A DNA stretch of 64,000 nt from an uncultured Proteiniphilum sp. (GTDB lineage Bacteria; Bacteroidota; Bacteroidia; Bacteroidales; Dysgonomonadaceae), in contig CAKMJT010000005.1 of the NCBI GenBank assembly GCA_927407015.1, positions 1 to 64,000 on the forward strand, given 5' to 3'. Shown here piece by piece: positions 35,091 to 44,587 of the stretch. Numbering within the stretch: the stretch's first letter is position 1; each line of letters begins with the position of its first letter. The notes beneath the pieces were generated by a model. The model was not told the origin of the DNA and did no database searches. It saw only the letters and a list, made by a program, of their open reading frames with translations. Made by a program: the position numbers and the translations under genes.

Positions 35091-35652
35091 GTTTCTTTTT
35101 CAACCGGTATAACTCTATCTCTTTCATTAATATGGCCTTGGCTCTGTGTAACTGGGAGGCTGAACTGTCTGCCGCAATGTGCAGGATGGAGGCAATCTCC
35201 TTGTGACTTTTTTGCTCGAATACATAGAGGTTGAAGACGGTCCGGTATCCGGGAGGAAGAGTACGGATCATCTCCTGAATGACCGATGCGGGAATATCTT
35301 CGAAATCGGGGTCCCGTTCATCTGTCTGGTCCGGTAAATCCCCCTCCGCAAGGCTGGTGAACTGCATTTTTTCGTTTGTTCTGATATGCTTTAACGCTTC
35401 GTTTACCACGATGCGTACCGACCACGCCCGCAACGATCCAGATCCCTTGTAGGTAAACGTAGGAATGGCTTTGAATATCTTCAGAAAACTTTCCTGTAAA
35501 ACATCCTTGATGTCTTCCCTGTTTGAGATGTAACGGGCACATACCGCGGTAAGATACCCGGAATGATCATCGTAAAATCGTTTCATGGCCATCCTGTTGC
35601 CCTGCACAATTTGCCGAATGAGTTCCCGCTCACTGTTTGCTTCTTCAATCAT
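35065..35652 (-). CDS. ECF-type RNA polymerase sigma factor
   Basis: About 195 residues from MIEEANSERELIRQ (start complement at 35652). A longer frame to 35724 overlaps the promoter box and is rejected. Sigma region 2 is at about 22-85 (MKRFYDDHSGYLTAVCARYISNREDIKDVLQESFLKIF) and region 4 at about 130-180 (PPGYRTVFNLYVFEQKSHKEIASILHIAADSSASQLHRAK). It directs RNA polymerase to its own regulon. It is transcribed leftward with the membrane partner at 33783. Its promoter lies inside a 13-bp inverted repeat with a third copy upstream, see the entry at 35702. Confidence 0.92.
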   Translation of the reverse strand: MIEEANSERELIRQIVQGNRMAMKRFYDDHSGYLTAVCARYISNREDIKDVLQESFLKIFKAIPTFTYKGSGSLRAWSVRIVVNEALKHIRTNEKMQFTSLAEGDLPDQTDERDPDFEDIPASVIQEMIRTLPPGYRTVFNLYVFEQKSHKEIASILHIAADSSASQLHRAKAILMKEIELYRLKKKHDERSMAR

Positions 35653-35701
35653 TGACCAATACCGTCCGGACCTGTAACGCCATACGCTCACCCGATTGTA
35701 T

Positions 35702-35774
35702 GGTAAGGTTGTACTTGATTGCAAATGTACAACCTTACCTGTTTTTTCAGTAATAAAATATGGTAAGGATACTG
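35702..35774 (-). promoter_or_regulatory. Sigma-gene promoter embedded in a 13-bp inverted repeat plus a third half-site
   Basis: GGTAAGGTTGTAC (35702-35714) and GTACAACCTTACC (35727-35739) form a perfect inverted repeat. A third related copy, TATGGTAAGGATAC, lies at 35760-35773. The minus-strand -7 box TACATTTG (complement of 35722-35729) lies at the loop/arm border, so binding to the repeat would cover the promoter. On the plus strand the repeat is followed by TGTTTTTT, so a terminator function is possible too. Confidence 0.6.
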
Positions 35775-35803
35775 AAAGGGTGTGTTGTTTTCACAAATCG
35801 GGT

Positions 35804-36538
35804 TTATTGCAATGGAATAACGCTTCTCTCTGCGGCAATGGCTGAAGATGCCGGTGTGGCTGCACGCGTGCGGTAGTCGAACTCCATCGACTTGTCGGCA
35901 TTGAACGACTTCCATATCAGCTTCAGTTTCACGGTTTCTCCTTCCGTATCGGGCAGCTGATCCAGCCTGAAAGCAACCAGGCCATCACCTATCCTGCCGG
36001 ACACATCGCCGTTGGCATTGTGTTTAAACTCCACCTCGTAGGGGTTGGCGGGATTGTTGGTGGGGATAAGATTGACATAGTGGGTGATTCCCTGATGACT
36101 CCATATTGTCCGGAAACGAAGGGTGAGATAGCCGTCTTCGGCAATGGTGACCCAGTCGGGTACGATCTCTACAGGGTCGTTGCCGTATACCTCGTCATTC
36201 TCCGCTCCCCGGTTGGGTGCCATGGATTTTGTCCTGATGCTGTCGATCCAGTTTACCTTGACAGCCTGATCATACGCCTGGCTGGGATCATCTAATTCAT
36301 CGTAATTCACCAGAGCCCTGACCTCTTTGGAGCCGAAGGGATGTGATGTGATATTCACCGGCAACAGGGTGGTGTTGTCGTCCAACTGCAGAAACACCGT
36401 TTCGTCGGCTGCCTCTTTTACGGTGACGAGTGCATTGGGATAAAAACGGTTTACATCATCGTCATCGTCGAGACAGGAAGGCAAAACGAGCATGCCGAGT
36501 AATATCCCCGTCGTGAAAAGTAAATGGGTAATCTTCAT
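35804..36538 (-). CDS. NigD-like lipoprotein
   Basis: A 244-residue lipoprotein of the NigD-like family. The signal ends in LPSC (Cys22), followed by an acidic DDDDDV stretch, then a N-terminal OB-like domain (VKEAADETVFLQLDDNTTLLPVN) and a C-terminal beta-sandwich (VKLKLIWKSFNADKSMEFDYRTR). NigD-like proteins are frequent envelope lipoproteins of Bacteroidales of unknown role, some linked to bacteriocin operons. It is transcribed leftward ahead of the ECF sigma gene and separated from it by the inverted-repeat promoter region. No recognised -7 box is seen upstream. Confidence 0.85.
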   Translation of the reverse strand: MKITHLLFTTGILLGMLVLPSCLDDDDDVNRFYPNALVTVKEAADETVFLQLDDNTTLLPVNITSHPFGSKEVRALVNYDELDDPSQAYDQAVKVNWIDSIRTKSMAPNRGAENDEVYGNDPVEIVPDWVTIAEDGYLTLRFRTIWSHQGITHYVNLIPTNNPANPYEVEFKHNANGDVSGRIGDGLVAFRLDQLPDTEGETVKLKLIWKSFNADKSMEFDYRTRAATPASSAIAAERSVIPLQ

Positions 36539-36680
36539 AATTTTGTAGTTTTATACGTTACTATTTTTTTTGCTTCAATCATTAAAGCGCCATAAAGGAA
36601 AAACCTTGCATGATCATTCGTTAATTTTTCTGAAAATTTGGATGGGAATGACAACATGCAACGAAGATGTGTAAGCTGCT

Positions 36681-36748
36681 CACCAGTTGTCCACATTAAT
36701 CGGCAGACCCACTACCCCACTCTCCGATTCCGTCAGAACTGCTTTTGG
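36681..36748 (+). pseudogene. C-terminal remnant of a second QorB-like gene
   Basis: The frame reads QLSTLIGRPTTPLSDSVRTA. It matches the C-terminus of the first QorB-like gene (QLSALIGRPTTPLAESVKTAL) but differs at several positions, so it is a paralogue rather than a recent duplicate. The gene body is missing. The frame passes into an SRPBCC fragment at about 36745. Confidence 0.8.
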
Positions 36749-36972
36749 ACAGACCTTATGAGGTCATCTTTAACCATCAGGGTGAAATAGTAAACGGAGC
36801 GGAAGAGAAAAAATACGGGGAGGGATTTTATGAGAAATACCTGCTGAGTGAGAAGGATGGAATCACCACCCTGACCATATCCGTTGATGTGGAAGCTGAA
36901 TATGAAGACCATATGAATGAAGGCTTTACCAAAGGACTGGAAGAAGTAAAACAGATGGCCGAGAACCAGTAA
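36745..36972 (+). pseudogene. C-terminal part of an SRPBCC (AHSA1-like) protein
   Basis: 75 codons starting from a TTG (36745): RPYEVIFNHQGEIVNGAEEK, YEKYLLSEKDGITTLTISVD and the terminal helix DHMNEGFTKGLEEVKQMAEN. This is the last beta-strands and C-terminal helix of the START/SRPBCC helix-grip fold. The N-terminal half of the pocket is missing and the frame is joined to the QorB tail, so it is a fossil joint of two former neighbours. Between 36539 and 36680 nothing else was recognised. Confidence 0.7.
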
Positions 36973-37091
36973 ACGTACGTGATTGAAAAAAACTGCCGGA
37001 AGCCCTGATTCAATCCTACAAGGGATGGAAGGGCTTTCTGCCGGACTTTACCGCAGAAATGATTTTTTTTGTGGTGTTTTTTTGCGTTATG

Positions 37092-37124
37092 AAGTATTAC
37101 TTAATTTATTAATTTATATCTTTG
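37092..37124 (+). promoter_or_regulatory. Promoter and putative operator 1 of the XRE-cupin regulator
   Basis: The element AAGTATTACTT, A, ATTTATTAA (37092-37112) lies directly upstream of the -7 box TATCTTTG (37117-37124), 16 bases before the ATG at 37141. A second copy with a single difference lies in the DUF4914 promoter at 37711-37731, so it is a likely binding site of the XRE regulator for autoregulation. Confidence 0.7.
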
Positions 37125-37140
37125 CCCAAAATTACCGTAT

Positions 37141-37692
37141 ATGAACCGTATTGGGGAAAGAATAAAAAAGAAAAGGGAGCTGCACAAGCTTAATCTGAAT
37201 GAACTGGCCGGAAAAGTAGGGATCAGTCCGAGTGCCCTTTCACAAATCGAGAAATCCAAGTCAACCCCTTCCATTGTCACGCTGAAAAGCATCGCGGAAA
37301 ACCTGCACACCACGGTGGGTGAGCTGTTGGGTGAAAATGAAGCCCTCGCCGGCAACCCGGTTGTAACAAGAAATGAGATGAAACTTGCCGACCAGAACCG
37401 GTCGGGCACCAACGTATATCTGTTATCCCACCCTGATCTGAACAAACAGATGGACACTTATCTGGTTCGGTTTGCCAAGGCGTCAGGAATGGAAAACCTG
37501 TTCGCTGATTTACACGGTCAGGTGTTTTGCCATATCCTATCCGGTGAAATAAGATTTCACATGGAAGAGAAGACGTATACCCTGAAACAGGGTGACAGCA
37601 TCTACTTCAATGCCAGATTCTCGAGGGATGCCGTGAATAATGCTGACGGAATCAGCGAAATGCTCTGGATTCAATCGCCGGCCAATTTTTAA
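37141..37692 (+). CDS. XRE-family regulator with C-terminal cupin domain
   Basis: 183 residues. An N-terminal XRE helix-turn-helix (about 5-60, RIKKKRELHKLNLNELAGKV and LSQIEKSKSTPSIVTLKSIA) is followed by a linker and a C-terminal cupin (about 105-180, GQVFCHILSGEIRFHMEEK and KQGDSIYFNARFSRDAVNN). Such proteins sense a small metabolite in the cupin and repress or activate neighbouring genes. It is encoded in front of the DUF4914 gene with a 135-base gap. Its own promoter and that gene's promoter share one element, so autoregulation and control of DUF4914 are likely. A decayed relative lies at 15782-15930. Confidence 0.9.
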   Translation: MNRIGERIKKKRELHKLNLNELAGKVGISPSALSQIEKSKSTPSIVTLKSIAENLHTTVGELLGENEALAGNPVVTRNEMKLADQNRSGTNVYLLSHPDLNKQMDTYLVRFAKASGMENLFADLHGQVFCHILSGEIRFHMEEKTYTLKQGDSIYFNARFSRDAVNNADGISEMLWIQSPANF

Positions 37693-37710
37693 TCTGTACA
37701 TATAAATATT

Positions 37711-37750
37711 AAGTATTACTTTATTTATTAAGTAATGTTTACTATCTTTG
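37711..37750 (+). promoter_or_regulatory. Promoter and putative operator 2, before DUF4914
   Basis: AAGTATTACTT, T, ATTTATTAA (37711-37731) differs at one position from the element at 37092-37112. It overlaps a dyad ATTACTT (37715-37721) / AAGTAAT (37730-37736) with an 8-base spacer. The -7 box TATCTTTG follows at 37743-37750. The same element in two neighbouring promoters marks a regulator site, most simply of the XRE-cupin protein. Confidence 0.7.
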
Positions 37751-37827
37751 CAGCCGGAAAAAAAAATGAAGCAACGCACAGTGCGATTCTTCAGCAAAAT
37801 GATAGCAACCATTCAATCGCATAGGAC

Positions 37828-39753
37828 ATGAGCAATTTATTTCAGATTCTGGAAAAGAAAAAAGTAGGTTTACCCAACGATGCAGCGGAGATACTCAGCG
37901 GATGCAGATCGTTTCAGGTTTTCGACCGGGTGGAGCAGTTGGCTGTTGCGGCCGTAGGGGGTGCAGACAACAACCGTTTTGAGGTTCAGTATGCGCTACC
38001 CAATGATGAGATAGTTACAGAGGCGGTTATCCACCGGGTAACCAATGGCATCTCGGCGAACTACACCGAGGCCTATATGAGGCGGAGGGATCCCGATACC
38101 ATGCTGATTGGCGACAACCTGCCCACCGACAAGGATCGGTTTAGTGAGAAGATGGGATACGATTTCGACCTGTTACGAAAAGAGACGGTCAGCTGGCTTC
38201 AATCGCAGGATCTTGCGCTGTTTTTTTATTTCGCCGGAAGAAATAATATCGGGTCGGGAGGCATCGCCATCGTACCGGCCAATGCCGGTTTCTTCGCGAT
38301 GGGGCTTGCCATGCTCCAGCAGATCATTCCCCTTGATGAGATCCCCGAAGGATTTTCAGTGGAATCGGCCATATACGTTGCGCCGACCTTCCGGCATACC
38401 AATTTCAACGGCAAACAAATCGTGGTTCACAAGCGAACGGAGGCATTGCACGAGATATTCTCCTATAATCTGTATCCCGGTCCCAGTGCCAAGAAAGGGC
38501 TCTACGGAGCACTGTTGACGAAAGGCGAAAAAGAAGGGTGGATTACGGCACATTGCTCTACCGTGCAGGCGGTCAGTCCATACGACAATATCACCACCTT
38601 TATGCATGAAGGTGCTAGCGGAGGCGGCAAAAGTGAGATGCTCCAGAACATTGTCAGGGAGGAAAACGGACAGGTGCTGATCGGTACGAACAGCATCACT
38701 GGGGAGAGAAGGCTGATCAACTTCCCGATCTTCTGTTCGTTTAACCCGGTGACCGACGACATGGCCTTATGTCATCCCTCCATTCAAAAGAACAACGGGA
38801 AGCTCACCGTGCTGGATGCAGAAAATGCCTGGTTTATACGGGTGGATGGCATCACAGAGTACGGTGATGAGCCCTTTCTGGAAAAGCTGACCATCAGGCC
38901 CAAAGAACCACTGCTCTTCCTGAACATACAGGCAAACCCCGACAGTACGGCGCTGATCTGGGACCATACGGAAGACAGCCCCGGTAAGAGATGCCCCAAC
39001 CCACGGGTGATTGTTCCCCGCCATATCATGCCCAATATCGTATCAACTCCCGTGACGGTGGATGTCAGAAGCTTCGGCGTCAGGACCCCGCCCTGCTCCC
39101 TGGAAAATCCGTCGTATGGTATTCTGGGATTGTTCCATATTCTCCCCCCTGCTCTTGCCTGGTTGTGGCGGTTGGTCTCTCCCCGCGGACATGCCAACCC
39201 GAGTATTACGGATGGTGGTGGCATGGGCAGTGAGGGTGTCGGGTCCTACTGGCCTTTTGCCACCGGAAAGATGATCAACCACGCCAATCTGCTGCTCGAC
39301 CAGATCATCAACACACCGCGGATGCGCTACACGCTGGTGCCGAATCAATATATCGGCGTCTGGAAAGTAGGGTTCAAACCCCAATTACTGATGCGTGAAT
39401 ACCTTACCCGCCGGGGCAATGCGAAACTACGCAGCGACCAGTTTCAGAATGCACGCTGTCCCTTGTTGGGTTTTGAACTGAATTACCTGACCATTGAAGG
39501 GGCTAAAATACCTTCCCGCTTCCTGCAGGTACACAAGCAACCGCTTGTGGAGGAAGCCGGTTATGACGCAGGAGCTGAAATGCTGTATGATTTCTTCAGA
39601 GCTGAATTGCCGAAATATCTCACACCAGATCTCCATCCTACCGGTCGCCGCATTATTGAAACCTGTCTGAAAGGTGGCAGCGTAGAGGATTATCTGGATA
39701 TCATTCCCATGGATTATCAGTATTCATTTATGACTACCAGTCATGATGAGTAA
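37828..39753 (+). CDS. DUF4914 family protein with PEPCK-like P-loop
   Basis: 641 residues, cytoplasmic. I recognise the family as DUF4914. A P-loop-type motif HEGASGGGKSEMLQN lies near 269-282, similar in style to the phosphate-binding loops of PEP carboxykinase and HprK. Other conserved-looking blocks are NAGFFAMGLAMLQQIIPL near 152, SFNPVTDDMALCHPSIQ near 304 and MDYQYSFMTTS at the end. It may be an ATP- or GTP-dependent kinase or carboxykinase-like enzyme, but no reaction is established. It is controlled by the XRE-cupin gene upstream, judging from the shared promoter element. Confidence 0.8.
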   Translation: MSNLFQILEKKKVGLPNDAAEILSGCRSFQVFDRVEQLAVAAVGGADNNRFEVQYALPNDEIVTEAVIHRVTNGISANYTEAYMRRRDPDTMLIGDNLPTDKDRFSEKMGYDFDLLRKETVSWLQSQDLALFFYFAGRNNIGSGGIAIVPANAGFFAMGLAMLQQIIPLDEIPEGFSVESAIYVAPTFRHTNFNGKQIVVHKRTEALHEIFSYNLYPGPSAKKGLYGALLTKGEKEGWITAHCSTVQAVSPYDNITTFMHEGASGGGKSEMLQNIVREENGQVLIGTNSITGERRLINFPIFCSFNPVTDDMALCHPSIQKNNGKLTVLDAENAWFIRVDGITEYGDEPFLEKLTIRPKEPLLFLNIQANPDSTALIWDHTEDSPGKRCPNPRVIVPRHIMPNIVSTPVTVDVRSFGVRTPPCSLENPSYGILGLFHILPPALAWLWRLVSPRGHANPSITDGGGMGSEGVGSYWPFATGKMINHANLLLDQIINTPRMRYTLVPNQYIGVWKVGFKPQLLMREYLTRRGNAKLRSDQFQNARCPLLGFELNYLTIEGAKIPSRFLQVHKQPLVEEAGYDAGAEMLYDFFRAELPKYLTPDLHPTGRRIIETCLKGGSVEDYLDIIPMDYQYSFMTTSHDE

Positions 39754-39795
39754 GAGGGGTGCGAATGCGTACGGACAGGATTCAGTTTTGCCATA

Positions 39796-40125
39796 ATGTG
39801 GGTGCATACCAAAGATAGTCAGGATAAGATCACACCTTTAAAGGCGCTCGAAAGCGCGTGCGACAATATTCAGTCAGGCCATCTGACAGGATTACTCCAA
39901 AAAATAAAACCGGCCATTGATCAGGAAGCCACAACCCGTGTGAACAGAAATGGCAGGAACTGGGCGTTTGTCGCCAATGTCAGCAGGATCCATGTGCACT
40001 TAATGATGCAGCGGATCCGGGAGCAAAGCGTTTTACTGAATCAACTGGTGGAAGAAGGCCGGATCATGCTTGCAGGCGCTCTCTATGATATCGATTCCGG
40101 TGAAGTGTCCTTCTTTGATGACTGA
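39796..40125 (+). pseudogene. Beta-carbonic anhydrase, N-terminally truncated
   Basis: The frame gives MWVHTKDSQDKITPL, KALESACDNIQSGHLTGLLQ and QRIREQSVLLNQLVEEGRIM, then LAGALYDIDSGEVSFFDD. This is the C-terminal half of a beta-class carbonic anhydrase (the GHTxCGA segment onward, ending GAxYDxxTGxVxFL). The first Zn-ligand part is missing. In the HT(K) segment the expected CGA is replaced by DSQDKITPLKALES, so the Zn-ligand Cys of that motif is also lost. It is inactive as it stands and probably a remnant. Confidence 0.75.
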
Positions 40126-40152
40126 CGTTCGCTGTATGACAACAAGATATCC

Positions 40153-41595
40153 TCAGTACTTGATATTCTTGAACAGCACCCTGTTCTCGCGCGCTTCGTT
40201 CAGCTGGGTCAGGATCTTCTCCCTGCTGTAACCGGAGAAATCGGTCTCCTCGTTACCCGTCAGCAGGTTCAGGAGAGCACGCAGCTCCTCATCGGAGAAC
40301 TGACTCATGATCTCGTCGAACGGTTCCTTGGAGCCGATCTCAAAGCGGATGAAAGCCAGCCTCGATTTGGCCGTGGGGAAGTCGGGAGCTATCTCCAGCA
40401 GCTCTTCCAGATAGGAGGCAGCCTGCTCAAATTTCTCCTGTGCCACGCTGATGTTGGCCAGCCGGTCCAGGATATCCTCATTCCCTTCCGAGAGAAGGGC
40501 TGCCTTCATATAGGACACCTCTGCCTGCAGGAAGTTATCGTCTTGAAACGCCAGTTCACCCTCGAGCATGTAGTAGTCCAGTGACTCCTTCTCCGTTTCG
40601 GGAATGCGGGAGAAGAGCTCCCTGGCTTCCTCGAACTCCTCCCTGCTGATATGTACGAAAGCACGTTTGGCCATGATGCCTTCGCTGCCGAACAGCGCCT
40701 CTTTCTTGTCGATGAGCTTCATCATCTCGTCGTACTGCTCCATCGCTTCGTATGCCTCGAGCAGTGAATCGTAGAGCGTCTCGTCATCAGGTGCTTTCCG
40801 GAGACACTCCTCGAATATGGAGATTGCTTCGGAGGTGTTGTCGTTCAGATAGAGTGACAGCGCCTTCATCTTCAGCACCGATACATCATCTTCCCGGATG
40901 GTGAGTGCAAAATCGAACGCATCGATCGCCTTATCATATTGCTCGTTCATGGAATAGAGCTTGCCGATGTTCACCCAGCCGTCGTAGGAATAGGGATCGA
41001 TGTCGAGCAGTCGGTTGTTGTATTCAATAGCTTTCTCCAGGTCGCCTTTCATCTCGTAGGCATATGCCAGGTCAACGATAGCATCGGTGTTCGTATCATC
41101 GATCTTGATACTCTCCTCGAGAAAGGTGATCGCACGGTCGAATTTATCCACATCGTTGAGCATATACCCTGCCTCGGTGATGAAATAGTACAGGTCATCC
41201 ATCACCAGGTCCTGTTCCAGTGTCTTATTGATCAGGTTATCTGCCTCAGGGTAGCGGTCCAGGTGCAGCAATGCCTCAATCTTCAGCAATGCCAGGTCCA
41301 CCCCGCCATCATCCGATATCAGCTTCATGTAATCGAGCGCCTCCTCATACATCTCGGAGAAAACGAGCGTCTTGACCTGCAACAGCATCAGCTCGGGACT
41401 CCCCGGATGAATCTTCAACCCCTCCCCGATCAGCTGCTCTGCCTCTTCGTTGTCCCCCTCAGCGTTGTAATACTCGGCCAGCAGGGCAAACTCATCGGCA
41501 TCGAAGTACATCTTCTTGCCGAGTGCGCGCATTTGCTCGTACTTCTCAACCAAAGATGTGATATCCAATTCGTTGTCGTCCATTCTCCTATGCAT
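40153..41595 (-). CDS. Tetratricopeptide repeat protein
   Basis: 480 residues, strongly acidic and alpha-helical, with about 10-12 tetratricopeptide repeats. Clear examples are DAIVDLAYAYEMKGDLEKAIEYNNRLLDID and KAIDAFDFALTIRE near the middle, and AEVSYMKAALLSEGNEDILDRLANISVAQEKFEQAASYLEELLEIAPDFPTAK toward the end, given here only as examples. No signal peptide, so it is cytoplasmic. TPR superhelices mediate protein-protein contacts; the partner is unknown. It lies 60 bases downstream of the GlnRS gene, so it may be in the same transcript. Confidence 0.87.
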   Translation of the reverse strand: MHRRMDDNELDITSLVEKYEQMRALGKKMYFDADEFALLAEYYNAEGDNEEAEQLIGEGLKIHPGSPELMLLQVKTLVFSEMYEEALDYMKLISDDGGVDLALLKIEALLHLDRYPEADNLINKTLEQDLVMDDLYYFITEAGYMLNDVDKFDRAITFLEESIKIDDTNTDAIVDLAYAYEMKGDLEKAIEYNNRLLDIDPYSYDGWVNIGKLYSMNEQYDKAIDAFDFALTIREDDVSVLKMKALSLYLNDNTSEAISIFEECLRKAPDDETLYDSLLEAYEAMEQYDEMMKLIDKKEALFGSEGIMAKRAFVHISREEFEEARELFSRIPETEKESLDYYMLEGELAFQDDNFLQAEVSYMKAALLSEGNEDILDRLANISVAQEKFEQAASYLEELLEIAPDFPTAKSRLAFIRFEIGSKEPFDEIMSQFSDEELRALLNLLTGNEETDFSGYSREKILTQLNEARENRVLFKNIKY

Positions 41596-41655
41596 TTCTA
41601 AAAAAATACAGCACCCGTTTATACGCGGTTATTGATAAAAATCAGTTGTTCTCTT

Positions 41656-43356
<1,701 letters not shown>

Positions 43357-43405
43357 AGGATTTATATATTAAATCTCGCTATATATGTTTTTATTTCACA
43401 ATTCT

Positions 43406-44422
43406 TTAAATGGATATCCTCGCATATGGCACTACGTCGGGACCGCAAAACTGTTTGTCCAGGTATTTATGATACCCGGTGATGGCGACCATTGCCGCAT
43501 TATCGGTGGTATAGGCAAATTTGGGAATATGTATTTTCCAGCCATATTTTCGGCTGTAGTGCTCAAAAGCATTTCTTAAACCGGAGTTGGCCGACACACC
43601 GCCTGCGACAGCCACCTCTTTTATTCTCAGATCTTTGGCTGCATGATAGAGCTTGTTCATCAGGATATCGACAATCGTCTTCTGCAACGAAGCGCAGAGA
43701 TCGTTCTTGTTTTGTTCAATGAAATCGGGATTCCTCTTCAGTTCATCCCGCAGGAAATAGAGGAACGATGTCTTGAGCCCGCTGAAGCTATAATCGTACC
43801 CTGCAATATTGGGTTTGCTGAAGGTGAACCGTTCCGGATCACCCAGCTTCGCCAGGCGGTCGACTACCGGCCCGCCGGGATATCCCAGTCCCATCACCTT
43901 GGCACACTTGTCGAATGCCTCACCCGCCGCATCGTCGATGGTCTGCCCGATGATTTCCATCACGCTGTACGACTTCACCAGGATAATCTGAGAGTTACCT
44001 CCCGACACCAGCAGGCAGAGGAAGGGGAACGACGGCTGATCGGTATCGTTCTGATCTTCCTTGATAAAATGCGCCAGCACATGTGCCTGCAGGTGATTCA
44101 CCTCGATCATGGGGATATTGAGTGCGGAGGAGAACCCTTTGGCGAAGGAGGTCCCCACCAGCAGTGAGCCCAGCAAACCGGGTCCCCGGGTGAATGCCAC
44201 TGCCGACACCTCCTCTTTGGTAATCCCTGCCTGTTTCAGCGCGTCGTTCACCACAGGGATGATGTTCTGCTGGTGTGCCCGCGACGCCAGCTCGGGCACC
44301 ACGCCCCCATATCGTTCGTGGACTGCCTGTCCGGCAATCACGTTGGAGAGGATGACCCCGTCACGGATCACCGCCGCCGAGGTGTCGTCGCAGGAGGACT
44401 CTATGCCTAATATTGTTACCAT
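43406..44422 (-). CDS. tsaD: tRNA N6-adenosine threonylcarbamoyltransferase
   Basis: A 338-residue ASKHA-fold protein that transfers the threonylcarbamoyl group to A37 of ANN-decoding tRNAs with TsaB and TsaE. It begins VTILGIESSCDDTSAAVI, with the metal-binding HLQAHVLAH near 109-117 and LVSGGNSQIILV near 135. Normal length. A minus-strand TATCTTTG box (complement of 44511-44518) lies about 90 bases upstream, and its leader can form the hairpin CACAC/GTGTG (44469-44485). Confidence 0.95.
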   Translation of the reverse strand: MVTILGIESSCDDTSAAVIRDGVILSNVIAGQAVHERYGGVVPELASRAHQQNIIPVVNDALKQAGITKEEVSAVAFTRGPGLLGSLLVGTSFAKGFSSALNIPMIEVNHLQAHVLAHFIKEDQNDTDQPSFPFLCLLVSGGNSQIILVKSYSVMEIIGQTIDDAAGEAFDKCAKVMGLGYPGGPVVDRLAKLGDPERFTFSKPNIAGYDYSFSGLKTSFLYFLRDELKRNPDFIEQNKNDLCASLQKTIVDILMNKLYHAAKDLRIKEVAVAGGVSANSGLRNAFEHYSRKYGWKIHIPKFAYTTDNAAMVAITGYHKYLDKQFCGPDVVPYARISI

Positions 44423-44510
44423 TTACCCAGTTCCGATCTTGTTGATGTCTGATGCGCATCAACGTTCACACCATAGCAGTGTGTCGTGATACTACATCGC
44501 AATGAGGGTA

Positions 44511-44518
44511 CAAAGATA
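44511..44518 (-). promoter_or_regulatory. Promoter -7 box of tsaD
   Basis: TATCTTTG on the minus strand, about 90 bases before the tsaD start. Confidence 0.6.
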
Positions 44519-44587
44519 ACACAAAAAAAACGTTTCGCCGATAATCAACAGAACGCTTTTGCATTCATAAAAAGGATTCCCGTTCAC

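Noticed and set aside
40939-41601. Open plus frame of 220 codons
   Set aside because: It is antisense to the TPR gene. The repeats read clearly on the minus strand.
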